A DNA stretch of 64,000 nt from Thalassococcus sp. S3 (GTDB lineage: Bacteria; Pseudomonadota; Alphaproteobacteria; Rhodobacterales; Rhodobacteraceae). How positions within the stretch are numbered: position 1 is the stretch's first letter; the number at the start of each line of letters is the position of its first letter. The stretch covers positions 1,984,001 to 2,048,000 of the forward strand of contig NZ_CP022303.1 in assembly GCF_004216475.1 (NCBI RefSeq). Direction: 5' to 3'. A model generated the notes under the pieces. The model had not been told where the DNA came from, made no database searches, and worked only from the letters and a program-made list of their open reading frames with translations. Of this stretch, positions 16,270 through 24,516 are shown piece after piece. The position numbers and the translations under genes are program-made.

Positions 16270-16295
16270 TGGCTTCGTATCTATGCAGTTCGCGA

Positions 16296-17456
16296 TCAGT
16301 CCTCGACCTTGAATGTCAAACCGGCATTGGCCTCCAGCCTGCCGATCAGGGCCGGGCCAAAGATCGGGGCAGGGGTGAGAACGCCGCCCGGTGCATCGGC
16401 CACGTCATCCAGCAGGCAGATTGCGCATTCCGTGAGCATTTTGCAGGTCGAGCCATAGCCGGGATCGCGATCCCCCGTCACGCCGACAACCAGCCGCTCG
16501 CCACCTTCGCTGTCGCCATAGATCATGAAATCGTAGCTGCCACTCTCGCGTTCTTCGCGGGTGGGGCCTTCTCCGGGGTTGAGATAGCCTTGCCCGGCCA
16601 AAGGGTCAGAGGTCGCGATATGGGTGGCCATAGCCTTGCCGGCATCGCCTGACCCCGTGAGGATCATCTCCTCGTAGGTGAAATCGGTGCCATAGAGATG
16701 GTTCATCAAAGCGTTCGAGCGATGCACATTCTTGGTGTTCACCGGCGCCATGAAAAACGGCGTGACCCAGGCACCCAGCTTTTCGTCTTCATAGGGTTTG
16801 TGCCCTGTCGGTTGCCGCGCGCCTTCAAAGCCGGGGGTAAGTGCGAAGGGAGAGATCAGCCGGGCCATGATCGCCGGATCGGCTTTGGCGGCCTCTTCGG
16901 TGGCGCGGCCCGATGCCGCGGTGCCACCCGAAAATTTGCCCACCATGCTGCGGACCCGGCAGCGCACGTCCTTGAGCGGTGCGCCAAAACGGGTCTTGGC
17001 CTCGGTTTGCAGGAAGAGCACACCCAGATCGGAGGGCACACTGTCAAACCCGCATGAATGCACAATGCGGGCGCCCGACGCTTTGGCCATCTCGTCATAC
17101 GTTTCGATACTGGACCACATGAAGGGCGGCTCGCCGCAGAGATCGACATAATCGGTCCCATACCGCGCACAGGCCGCCACAAGCGGTTCGCCGTAATGCT
17201 GATAGGGACCGACCGTGGTGATGATGACGCGCGCCCGCTGGACCATCGCGTTGAGGGAGGCGGGGTCCGACGCGTCCGCCTCGATGAGAACGACGTGATC
17301 CGGCAGGTCCAGATCGCTTTTGACATGTTCAAGCTTTGCCTTGTTTCTGCCTGCGATGCCCCAGGACCTGTTGGGATAGGTCTGGTTCATATATTCAGCG
17401 ACAAGGCCGCCGGTATATCCGGTCGCGCCGTAAATGATGACGTCCAGTTCCGACAT
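16296..17456 (-). CDS. Saccharopine dehydrogenase-like NAD(P)-binding oxidoreductase (trans-acting enoyl reductase type)
   Basis: 386 residues from ATG 17456 behind AGAGGA; an earlier in-frame start at 17522 has no ribosome site. The Rossmann fold begins with DVIIYGATGYTGGLVAEY. Segments TVGPYQHYGEPLVAACARYGTDYVDLCGE and HSCGFDSVPSDLG are typical of the family that includes mycobacterial trans-acting enoyl reductases and saccharopine dehydrogenase homologues. The substrate is unknown; true lysine-pathway activity is unlikely. Confidence 0.88.
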   Translation of the reverse strand: MSELDVIIYGATGYTGGLVAEYMNQTYPNRSWGIAGRNKAKLEHVKSDLDLPDHVVLIEADASDPASLNAMVQRARVIITTVGPYQHYGEPLVAACARYGTDYVDLCGEPPFMWSSIETYDEMAKASGARIVHSCGFDSVPSDLGVLFLQTEAKTRFGAPLKDVRCRVRSMVGKFSGGTAASGRATEEAAKADPAIMARLISPFALTPGFEGARQPTGHKPYEDEKLGAWVTPFFMAPVNTKNVHRSNALMNHLYGTDFTYEEMILTGSGDAGKAMATHIATSDPLAGQGYLNPGEGPTREERESGSYDFMIYGDSEGGERLVVGVTGDRDPGYGSTCKMLTECAICLLDDVADAPGGVLTPAPIFGPALIGRLEANAGLTFKVED

Positions 17457-17539
17457 ATTCGTCCTCTTGTGTTCAGATCTTTGCGGTGCATGAGGTGTCA
17501 GGCCAGCATCAGGTGACGCCAAAAGGCCGCTCGGTGGCG

Positions 17540-18724
17540 TCAGCGGGTCAGCGCACGCATCCCTTCCTCGAGCCCGGCAAGCGTCATCGGCACCATCTGG
17601 TTCTCAAAGATCTCCTGGATCATGCCGATGGAATGGGTATAGCCCCAGTATTTCTTGGGCACCGGGTTGATCCAGAGGTTGGAGGACCATTGATCGCGTG
17701 CGCGGGCCAGCCAGACCTGACCAGCCTCTTGGTTCCAGTGTTCGTTGGCACCGCCCGGATAGGCAATCTCGTAGGGCGACATCGACGCGTCGCCCACGAA
17801 GATACATTTGTAGTCCGGCCCGTAGGTGCGCAGCACCTCATGCGTGGGCATCTGCTCGTCCCAGCGGCGGCGGTTATCGCGCCAGACGCCTTCGTAAAGG
17901 CAGTTGTGGAAGTAGAAATACTCCATGTGCTTGAATTCTGCGCGCGCGGCGGAGAAAAGCTCTTCGACGACCTTGATATGCGGATCCATCGACCCACCCA
18001 CATCGAGAAAGAGCAGCACCTTGACGGCGTTGCGGCGTTCGGGGCGCGTTTTGACGTCTAGATAGCCGTGTTCTGCCGTGGCCCGGATGGTACCGTCCAG
18101 ATCCAGCTCGTCTGCAGCGCCGTCGCGCGCCCAGCGGCGCAGGCGTTTCAGAGCGACCTTGATGTTGCGGGTGCCCAGTTCGACCGTGTCGTCGAGGTTC
18201 TTGAATTCGCGCTTGTCCCAGACCTTGGTCGCGCGGCGGTGGCGGCTTTCCTTCTGGCCGATTCGCACACCTTCGGGGTTGTAGCCATAGGCGCCAAACG
18301 GCGACGTGCCGGCGGTGCCGATCCACTTGTTGCCGCCCTGATGGCGGCCTTCCTGTTCCTTGAGCCGCTCGCGCAGCGTCTCCATCAGTTTCTCGAAGCC
18401 GCCCATCGCCTCGATCTCGGCCTTTTCCTCGTCCGAGAGGTGTTTCTCGGCCATCTTCTCCAGCCAGTCGGCGGGGATGTCGACCGCCTCCAGCACCTGG
18501 TCGAAGGTGATGTTTTCGAGGCCTTTGAAGGCAGCGGCGAAGGCACGGTCGAATTTGTCGATGTTGCGCTCGTCCTTCACCATGGAGGTGCGGGCGAGGT
18601 AGTAGAACGCCTCGACATCGTAGGTGGCCAGGCCCTTTTTCATGCCTTCGAGAAAGGTGAGGTATTCACGGAGCGAGACCGGGACACCTGCGGTGCGAAG
18701 CTGCTCGAAAAAGGGCAGGAACAT
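17540..18724 (-). CDS. VWA-domain protein, CoxE-like (partner of a MoxR ATPase)
   Basis: 394 residues. It begins MFLPFFEQLRTAGVPVSLREYLTFLEG, typical of CoxE-like VWA proteins. The C-terminal VWA domain starts at LLFLDVGGSMD near residue 240; its metal-binding MIDAS reads D-x-G-x-S, where the usual form is D-x-S-x-S. The middle part is charged and helical (70-200). Such proteins work with MoxR AAA+ ATPases in chaperone-like insertion of cofactors or protein remodelling. A MoxR gene lies 3 kb away (21718-22557), separated by other genes. Confidence 0.9.
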   Translation of the reverse strand: MFLPFFEQLRTAGVPVSLREYLTFLEGMKKGLATYDVEAFYYLARTSMVKDERNIDKFDRAFAAAFKGLENITFDQVLEAVDIPADWLEKMAEKHLSDEEKAEIEAMGGFEKLMETLRERLKEQEGRHQGGNKWIGTAGTSPFGAYGYNPEGVRIGQKESRHRRATKVWDKREFKNLDDTVELGTRNIKVALKRLRRWARDGAADELDLDGTIRATAEHGYLDVKTRPERRNAVKVLLFLDVGGSMDPHIKVVEELFSAARAEFKHMEYFYFHNCLYEGVWRDNRRRWDEQMPTHEVLRTYGPDYKCIFVGDASMSPYEIAYPGGANEHWNQEAGQVWLARARDQWSSNLWINPVPKKYWGYTHSIGMIQEIFENQMVPMTLAGLEEGMRALTR

Positions 18725-18727
18725 CGC

Positions 18728-18895
18728 TTACACCGCCATGCGGTGGATCGTGACCGTCGCCACCAGCCCCAGCAGGGCAAAGGCGATACCGTAGCCGGCG
18801 GCATATTGCGCCATGTCGAGGCGGGAACCGTTGCGCCGCTTGGCCGTTGCAAATCCGAGAATGGCGCCCAGAATGGCAGTACCGATAACGATCAT
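18728..18895 (-). CDS. 55-residue membrane protein upstream of the VWA gene
   Basis: A short reading frame from ATG 18895 to TAA, preceded by AGGGGGAG. It has two hydrophobic segments (residues 2-17 and about 33-52) joined by a basic loop (AKRRNGSR), so it should be a two-helix inner-membrane protein with the loop in the cytoplasm. It lies 3 bases before the VWA start and 15 after the DUF2927 stop, within one leftward transcript. Confidence 0.7.
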   Translation of the reverse strand: MIVIGTAILGAILGFATAKRRNGSRLDMAQYAAGYGIAFALLGLVATVTIHRMAV

Positions 18896-18910
18896 CGCGG
18901 GCTCTCCCCC

Positions 18911-20266
18911 TTAGCCTTGCCGGAGCGGGTTCAGCGCTGCGATTTCACGCAGTTTGCCGCGCACCGCCCAATCCGAGCCAAAGCCGTATCGCGCCCATCC
19001 TAGACTGTCCAGTCTAACCGCACGTGCCTGATCCGGGCGGCCCGTGAGACCGAGCGCTTCGGCTTTGAGCATCTGCAGCGTGGCCAGAAGGGCCGCGTTT
19101 TCGGCCTGACGCGCGACAGGTAGGGCAGGGTTGATCGCCCGCAAGGCCGCGGCACCGTCACCTTGCGTAATGGCGAAAGCGGCGATTTGCGTGGCGAGAT
19201 AGGCGCGGTGCAATTCGGTACGGGGCGTCTGTTCGTAGAACGCCATGGCAAGGGCATAGTGACTTTGCGCGGCGGCGGGGTCGTGGATCTGGATCATCCG
19301 ACCGGCAATGTAATGGCTGAACGCGCGGCGATGATCGGTCCAACCTTCGGTGCGCGCAATGCGAAGGGCCGCATTCACTGCGGATCGCCGCGCGGGCGCT
19401 GAGGCGCCAGGCCCCAACGCGGTCTGCACCGCCGAAACCCAACTGCGCGGTGTCGGGGCGCTGGGTTGGCGGGCCAGCCCAACCCCACCGGGATTGAGCC
19501 GAGCCAGGATCGACGGCAGCTGCGCCGCGATCTCCTGCTGGGTCATGCCGCTTTGCAATTCGGGTGCATAGGTCATCCGAAGGATCAGCATGTCATACCC
19601 TGTCAGCACGGTATGGACATTGTCGTCGTTGAAAACGGAGTCGGTCAATCGGTAGAGATCATTGAGTGGCCCGAGCGACTGGGCCAGCTCCTCGTGAAGG
19701 CAGTCACGTACCTCCTGCGGGCTGGCATCATAAGGCAGGAAGATCGCCATTCGCGTGCGCTGGGTCAGATTGGCCCAGTTGGTCCGGGGATTACGGCGCA
19801 TCCGGCGAAACTCTGCCAGGCTCGAGACATTGGGGATCACGAAACAGGCGGCCTGGGGCAAAGCCCTGCGGATGTCATCGCGGGAGACGGCCTCGATGAT
19901 GATGTTGGCGTCGGGGCTGGCCGTGCTTGAGATGTCGATCCCGGCCTCGTTGCGCAGCCGTGCAAGCAGGCGCCGCAGATCCGGGCCGAGGCTGGGCGGA
20001 GGGTTCCCGGTGACAGCCACGGTAATCGGTGTTTCGAACCGGGTGAAGGTCGGCAGGGTACGACCGCTTTCCAGCTGGAAATGCAGGGCCTGAAAGTCGG
20101 TGGCCAGATTGGCGTTCGAGATCCGGGGCGCGCGGGGTTGCGGCCGGCTGAACGTTTTCATCGGGGGTAGTGTGCTGTCGGCGATCACGGCCCGTGTGGG
20201 GGCTTCGCCGGACGGCGCCATGGCACAGGCCCCGAGGCAAAGCAGGAGGAGCGCGGCACGGATCAT
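18911..20266 (-). CDS. DUF2927-family lipoprotein
   Basis: 451 residues. The N-terminus MIRAALLLLCLGAC is a lipoprotein signal with the acylated Cys at 14. The DUF2927 domain (about 60-250) shows CLHEELAQSLGPLNDLYRL followed by SVFNDDN; the H-E-E-x-x-Q is reminiscent of a metalloprotease motif but lacks the second His. The rest is helical with a tetratricopeptide-like feel (about 290-440). It probably acts in the periplasm. The start overlaps the upstream GNAT stop by 4 bases. Confidence 0.85.
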   Translation of the reverse strand: MIRAALLLLCLGACAMAPSGEAPTRAVIADSTLPPMKTFSRPQPRAPRISNANLATDFQALHFQLESGRTLPTFTRFETPITVAVTGNPPPSLGPDLRRLLARLRNEAGIDISSTASPDANIIIEAVSRDDIRRALPQAACFVIPNVSSLAEFRRMRRNPRTNWANLTQRTRMAIFLPYDASPQEVRDCLHEELAQSLGPLNDLYRLTDSVFNDDNVHTVLTGYDMLILRMTYAPELQSGMTQQEIAAQLPSILARLNPGGVGLARQPSAPTPRSWVSAVQTALGPGASAPARRSAVNAALRIARTEGWTDHRRAFSHYIAGRMIQIHDPAAAQSHYALAMAFYEQTPRTELHRAYLATQIAAFAITQGDGAAALRAINPALPVARQAENAALLATLQMLKAEALGLTGRPDQARAVRLDSLGWARYGFGSDWAVRGKLREIAALNPLRQG

Positions 20267-20721
20267 GGGCGCTGGTACTTTACGAAGGGGGTCAGCGTGC
20301 CGATCCGGTCATAAAGCCGGCGCGCGGTGTCGTTGAAATCCTGGGTCAGCCAATAGACCGAGGGCGCGCCATGAGCGTCCGCGGCGGCATAGACCCCTTC
20401 GATCAGGGCACGGCCCACGCCGGTGCCGCGTGTGTCGGGGCGGGCATAGAGATCCTGAAGATAGCAGACCTCCTCGATTTTCCAGGCATGGCGGTGAAAG
20501 AGGTAATGGGTCAGCCCAACGAGCCGCCCGTCCTGTTCGGCCACCAAGGCATTAAAATCCCGAGGATCGTCGCCCAGAAGCCGCGCGAAGGTGCTGTCAT
20601 AGACCTCTGCCGGTACGGTGCTTTTGTAAAAGGCGAGATAATCGGTCCACATCTCGGCCCAGGGGGCGCGGTCTTCGGCACGAAGTGGCCGGATCGCGAC
20701 AGGCGCGGCGGTTGACATCAA
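20263..20721 (-). CDS. GNAT-family N-acetyltransferase
   Basis: 152 residues. The GNAT core is complete: LVGLTHYLFH strand, DLYARPDTRGTGVGRALIEGV with the acetyl-CoA loop (R-G-x-G-x-G), and YWLTQDFNDTARRLYDRIG at the end. The substrate is unknown. It is the first gene of the leftward DUF2927/VWA unit and faces the toxin-antitoxin-like pair. Two adjacent ATGs make the exact start uncertain by one codon. Confidence 0.9.
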   Translation of the reverse strand: MMSTAAPVAIRPLRAEDRAPWAEMWTDYLAFYKSTVPAEVYDSTFARLLGDDPRDFNALVAEQDGRLVGLTHYLFHRHAWKIEEVCYLQDLYARPDTRGTGVGRALIEGVYAAADAHGAPSVYWLTQDFNDTARRLYDRIGTLTPFVKYQRP

Positions 20722-20832
20722 CGGGCTCCCCGGTTTGGCTGCTCGCCATGGTTTTAGCCTGCCTGCGCATCGGTGGGAATAGGGTGGCGGGATTATGGTA
20801 TCCGGGGGATCGGACTTGAAAAAGGTGCGCCA

Positions 20833-21204
20833 ATGGCGTATATAGCCAATGAACAGGTCGACCTTCTACAGGTGGAATGCCGCCCGACACGGACCGCGCT
20901 GGAGGATGCCGCGCATCTGGGCCTGACAGAGGACGAACTGGCGCAACTGATCGTGCTGATCGTGAGGGATCCGACGGTGGGGCGCAAGGAAGGCGACTGG
21001 TACCGCTATGTCTCGAGGCTGTGCGAGGCGAAATACATGCTCTACCAGGCGTCGGAGGAGTTGTTGGTGGTGCATCTGCTAAGGCTGATGCCGCTGAAGA
21101 AGCCACCGAAGGATTTCAGCGGGGTGGCCCGCATAGGACGCGATATCGTGGTCGGTGTTCTGAGGCAGAAGATCACCGAATTGTTGAGGAAGGCAGAGGA
21201 GTGA
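20833..21204 (+). CDS. Hypothetical protein paired with an XRE regulator (toxin-like candidate)
   Basis: 123 residues from ATG 20833 behind AAAGGTG. A helical N-half is followed by a strand-rich part (DWYRYVSRL, AKYMLYQ, ELLVVHLLRL) that loosely resembles the RelE/ParE toxin core, then a helical tail. It sits immediately upstream of a helix-turn-helix gene, the toxin-first order of HigBA-type modules. No catalytic residues can be confirmed, so the toxin reading is tentative; a regulator partner is an alternative. Confidence 0.5.
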   Translation: MAYIANEQVDLLQVECRPTRTALEDAAHLGLTEDELAQLIVLIVRDPTVGRKEGDWYRYVSRLCEAKYMLYQASEELLVVHLLRLMPLKKPPKDFSGVARIGRDIVVGVLRQKITELLRKAEE

Positions 21205-21209
21205 GACAG

Positions 21210-21530
21210 ATGGGGGCACAAGCCAAACGCAAGGATATCGAAGCGGACCGCGATGCTGCGGCTCTGGCCGAGGTGCAGGCCGACATAGACGGCTCGGCCC
21301 CGCTGGAACCGGTGGTGCGTTTCGAGGTGCCGATGGTGGACGTCCGGGCCTTGCGCGAGAGGCTGGGGATGACGCAGAAGCGGTTTTCGGAACATTTCGG
21401 CTTTGCGCTGGCCGCGGTGCGCAACTGGGAACAGCGGCGGCGGTTGCCGGACCGCTCGGCCCGCATCCTGCTGCGCGTGATCGCGGAAGACCCCCAGCGC
21501 GTCGAAAAGATCATCCGCATGGGTGGGTGA
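21210..21530 (+). CDS. XRE/HigA-type helix-turn-helix protein (antitoxin-like)
   Basis: 106 residues from ATG 21210 with AGAGGA nine bases upstream; a GTG at 21201 overlapping the previous stop is an alternative. The C-half is a clear helix-turn-helix: VRALRERLGMTQKRFSEHFG followed by FALAAVRNWEQRRRLPD and ARILLRVIAEDP, close to HigA/MqsA-type antitoxins and YiaG-like regulators. The N-terminal 40 residues are charged and may contact the partner protein. Confidence 0.8.
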   Translation: MGAQAKRKDIEADRDAAALAEVQADIDGSAPLEPVVRFEVPMVDVRALRERLGMTQKRFSEHFGFALAAVRNWEQRRRLPDRSARILLRVIAEDPQRVEKIIRMGG

Positions 21531-21541
21531 GCGGCGTCTTG

Positions 21542-21564
21542 CAAACGGTACGAGGGACCGTTTG
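21542..21564 (+). terminator. Hairpin after the XRE gene
   Basis: 8-bp arms CAAACGGT / ACCGTTTG around 7 bases, 11 bases after the stop. There is no T-run, so it is only a weak terminator candidate. It lies in the 187-base convergent gap before moxR, which otherwise shows nothing. Confidence 0.4.
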
Positions 21565-21717
21565 AGCCGCGAACGGGCGGAGCCCAAAAGGACATTATAG
21601 CGGTTTGCATCCGCTCAGACTTGCTGCGCTTCCGCTGGTCCCCCATCGCAATGGACATTTCAGAAACGTAAACGCCCGGTACTTTTGCGGAGGCGGGACC
21701 TTCTGCGCCCTGAAAAC

Positions 21718-22557
21718 CTACCGCTGCGCGCGGGCCATGAAGGCCAGCCGTTCGAAGAGGTGGACGTCCTGTTCGTTCTTCAAGAGCGCGCCGTGCAGCT
21801 TTGGCAGCGCGTTCACCCCGTCGCGTTTGAGATCGTCGGCGGTCAGATCCTCGGCCAGCAGCAGCTTGAGCCAGTCAAGCACCTCTGAGGTCGAGGGCTT
21901 TTTCTTGAGGCCGGACGTCTCGCGCAACTCGTAGAATTGCGTGAGCGCGGTGGTCAGCAGCGCCTCCTTGATGCCGGGGTGGTGCACCTCGACGATCTTG
22001 CGCATTGTGGCCTCGTCCGGGAAGCGGATATAGTGGAAGAAGCAGCGGCGCAGGAAGGCGTCGGGCAGTTCCTTTTCGTTATTCGAAGTGATGATGACGA
22101 TGGGGCGGGTTCTGGCGCGGATCGTCTCGCCCGTCTCGTAGACGAAGAATTCCATCCGGTCGAGTTCCTGAAGAAGGTCGTTGGGAAACTCGATATCGGC
22201 CTTGTCGATCTCGTCGATCAGAAGGACGGTTTTCTGGTCGGCCTCGAACGCCTCCCAGAGCTTGCCCTTCTTGATGTAGTTTTTGACGTCGTGCACGCGT
22301 TCCTCGCCCAGCTGGCTGTCGCGCAGGCGGCTGACCGCGTCGTATTCATAAAGGCCCTGCTGGGCGCGGGTGGTGGATTTGATGTTCCATTCGATCATCG
22401 ACAAGCCCAGGGCCTGGGCGACCTGGCGGGCGAGTTCGGTCTTGCCGGTTCCGGGCTCTCCCTTCACCAGAAGCGGGCGTTCCAGCGTGACGGCGGCGTT
22501 GACCGCAATGGTCAGGTCATCGGTGGCCACATATTCCTTGGTGCCCTGAAATTTCAT
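21718..22557 (-). CDS. MoxR-family AAA+ ATPase
   Basis: 279 residues from ATG 22557; an extension to 22593 is possible but lacks family similarity. Walker A is GEPGTGKT, Walker B LLIDEID, with sensor-1 IITSNNEKELPDAFLRRC. MoxR ATPases act with VWA proteins as metal-insertion or folding chaperones; the CoxE-like protein at 17540 is the likely partner. It is divergent from dksA. Confidence 0.94.
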   Translation of the reverse strand: MKFQGTKEYVATDDLTIAVNAAVTLERPLLVKGEPGTGKTELARQVAQALGLSMIEWNIKSTTRAQQGLYEYDAVSRLRDSQLGEERVHDVKNYIKKGKLWEAFEADQKTVLLIDEIDKADIEFPNDLLQELDRMEFFVYETGETIRARTRPIVIITSNNEKELPDAFLRRCFFHYIRFPDEATMRKIVEVHHPGIKEALLTTALTQFYELRETSGLKKKPSTSEVLDWLKLLLAEDLTADDLKRDGVNALPKLHGALLKNEQDVHLFERLAFMARAQR

Positions 22558-22738
22558 GCTTTTCCAACCCTTTGCTTTTACCTTGCACCGCATCTAGCGC
22601 GCGACCGCTTTTAACCCAGCCGTGACTCTATTGTGTAGTGACAATCGCGGGACCTTGGGATAGACGCTGCGGCAGTGGGAGCCAAAACTGTCTCAGGGAT
22701 GATTTATGGACAATCTTGGCCAAGCCGAGGGAACCAAA

Positions 22739-23161
22739 ATGAAGCAGGAAGTTTTTCTGCCGGATGACTATCGTCCGGCCGAGGATGAGCCTTTTATGAA
22801 CGAGCGGCAGATGGAGTATTTCCGCCGCAAGCTGCTAAACTGGAAAGCCGAGTTACTGGCAGGCAGTCGTGACACCATCGAGGGACTGCAGGATCAGACC
22901 CGCAACATTCCGGACGTCGCCGACAGGGCCAGTGAAGAGACGGATCGCGCGCTTGAGCTGCGGACCCGGGACAGGCAACGCAAACTGGTCGCCAAGATCG
23001 ACAGCGCCCTGCGCCGGATCGACGAGGGCGAGTATGGCTATTGCGATGTCACGGGAGAGCCTATTTCGCTGAAGCGGCTGGATGCGCGCCCTATCGCAAC
23101 GATGAGCCTTGAGGCGCAGGAGCGCCATGAGCGCCGCGAGAAAGTCCATCGCGACGATTGA
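22739..23161 (+). CDS. dksA: DksA-family RNA polymerase-binding regulator
   Basis: 140 residues from ATG 22739 (GAGGGA upstream); an ATG at 22706 would add 11 residues. DksA enters the RNA polymerase secondary channel and, with ppGpp, adjusts rRNA and amino-acid promoters. The coiled-coil (FMNERQMEYFRRKLLNWKAELL onward) has the acidic tip segment DVADRASEETDRA. In the zinc-finger region (YGYCDVTGEPISLKRLDARP then IATMSLEAQ) the four usual Cys positions read Cys, Thr, Ser, Ala, so only one remains and the fold must be held without zinc. A strong terminator follows. Confidence 0.93.
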   Translation: MKQEVFLPDDYRPAEDEPFMNERQMEYFRRKLLNWKAELLAGSRDTIEGLQDQTRNIPDVADRASEETDRALELRTRDRQRKLVAKIDSALRRIDEGEYGYCDVTGEPISLKRLDARPIATMSLEAQERHERREKVHRDD

Positions 23162-23191
23162 TCGCCGTCTCGAGACCAGTCAGAATGACGC

Positions 23192-23221
23192 AACGCCGGG
23201 GTCTGTCACCCCGGCGTTTTT
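23192..23221 (+). terminator. Intrinsic terminator of dksA
   Basis: An 11-bp stem (AACGCCGGGGT / ACCCCGGCGTT) with a CTGTC loop runs into a T-run, 30 bases after the dksA stop and 17 bases before the next start codon. Confidence 0.92.
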
Positions 23222-23238
23222 GCTTCTATCTCTGAGCC

Positions 23239-24399
23239 ATGAGTTTGACGGGGCTGGATATCGTCATTGTCGGCGGTGGCATTGCCGGCTTGGCTGCCGC
23301 GCTGGCCTTGCGGGCGCGCGGAGCGAATGTCTGCGTGCTGGAACAGGCCGATGCGATCCGGGAGGTCGGGGCGGGTCTGCAGATCAGCCCGAACGGATTT
23401 GCCGTGCTGGACGCGCTGGGCCTCTCGAACGCGCTGCAGAAGGTCGCGACACGGGCAGAGGCCGTATCGCTGCGGGATTATCGCCGATCCGGCGAGGTGA
23501 TGCGGCTGGATCTGGCGCGATATGCGGCGGATCAGCAATACCTCTTTTTGCATCGCGCGGATCTGATCGCTCTTCTGGTCGAGGCTGCACGCGCCGCGGG
23601 TGTTGAACTACGCCTCTTGCAAGAGGTCGTCCGGGTCGAGCAAGGCAAGGTGCATCTCAAAACGGGCGCGGTCGCGCGCGGGGATTTGATCATTGGCGCG
23701 GATGGCGTTCATTCGGTGTTCAGAGGCGTGTTGAACGGTCAGACCGCTCCGTTCTTTACCGGTCAGGTGGCCTGGCGCGCCCTGGTGGACAATCGGACCG
23801 GCGTGCCGAACGAAGCACGGGTTTTCATGGGACCGGGCCGCCATGTCGTGAGCTATCCGCTGCGTCAGGGGCAAAGCGTCAATCTGGTGGCGGTTCAGGA
23901 GCGGGCGGATTGGGCGGCCGAAGGCTGGCACCACCAGGATGATCCTGAAAATCTGCGCGCGGCCTTTGCTGATTTCCGCGGTCCGGCGGCGGATCTGCTG
24001 GCGGATGTCCGGCAGGTCGGCCTTTGGGGGCTTTTCCGGCACCCGGTAGCAGAACGTTGGCACGGAGAGGGTCTGGCACTTCTGGGAGATGCGGCGCATC
24101 CCACGCTGCCCTTTCTTGCCCAGGGGGCGAACATGGCGTTGGAGGATGCCTGGGTCCTGGCGGATGCTTTGGACGGCGCCACGCGCATGGAGCAGGGTCT
24201 TGCCACCTATCAGTCACGACGGCGTGACCGGGTGGTGCGTGTCATCGAAACGGCGAATGGCAATGCGTGGAAGTATCACCTCAGGTTCGGCCCGCTGAGG
24301 CGGGCGGCCCATCTTGCGCTGTCCTTGGGCGGCCGTGTCGCGCCCGCGCGGGTCGTGCGGCAGTTTGACTGGCTTTACCGGCACGATGTGACAGCGTGA
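23239..24399 (+). CDS. FAD-dependent aromatic-ring monooxygenase (salicylate hydroxylase-like)
   Basis: 386 residues. FAD-binding motifs are in order: GGGIAGLAAALALRARG (about 12-28), the DG motif GADGVHSVFR, and GDAAHPTLPFLAQGANMALEDA near residue 285. This is the class A flavoprotein monooxygenase pattern. No aromatic-pathway genes lie nearby, so the substrate cannot be inferred. It lies directly behind the dksA terminator and therefore needs its own promoter within a very short space, or read-through. Confidence 0.9.
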   Translation: MSLTGLDIVIVGGGIAGLAAALALRARGANVCVLEQADAIREVGAGLQISPNGFAVLDALGLSNALQKVATRAEAVSLRDYRRSGEVMRLDLARYAADQQYLFLHRADLIALLVEAARAAGVELRLLQEVVRVEQGKVHLKTGAVARGDLIIGADGVHSVFRGVLNGQTAPFFTGQVAWRALVDNRTGVPNEARVFMGPGRHVVSYPLRQGQSVNLVAVQERADWAAEGWHHQDDPENLRAAFADFRGPAADLLADVRQVGLWGLFRHPVAERWHGEGLALLGDAAHPTLPFLAQGANMALEDAWVLADALDGATRMEQGLATYQSRRRDRVVRVIETANGNAWKYHLRFGPLRRAAHLALSLGGRVAPARVVRQFDWLYRHDVTA

Positions 24400-24411
24400 G
24401 GCAACGCTGTC

Positions 24412-24482
24412 AAAAGGCGCGCCTGCGGCGCACACGATTTTGGGCGCAGGTCGCGGATGTGACAGCCAGTAGATCAGGTGTT
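24412..24482 (-). repeat. Interspersed repeat, copy 1 (about 70 bp)
   Basis: The first 33 bases (24412-24444) match 51784-51816 at 31 of 33 positions, and similarity resumes in the last 25 bases (GATGYGAC then GCCAG and GATCAGG). Read on the minus strand it ends in a GCGCC-GCA-GGCGC hairpin followed by CTTTT. It lies just downstream of the xth stop, where it could act as a terminator. Confidence 0.75.
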
Positions 24483-24516
24483 TGCGCGGGGTAGAAGCCT
24501 GTCGGTCTTGATGAGG

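Larger units (their letters stand above)
15850..16295. other. 446-base intergenic region with two strong palindromes
   Basis: No credible gene lies here. It contains an 11-bp-arm operator-like palindrome (16055-16082) about 205 bases upstream of the patatin start, and a hairpin (16245-16269) just after the stop of the saccharopine-dehydrogenase-like gene. The remainder shows nothing I can name. Confidence 0.6.

Noticed and set aside
21531..21717. Possible small RNA in the gap between the XRE gene and moxR
   Set aside because: Only one weak hairpin without a T-run; no promoter-like pair found.
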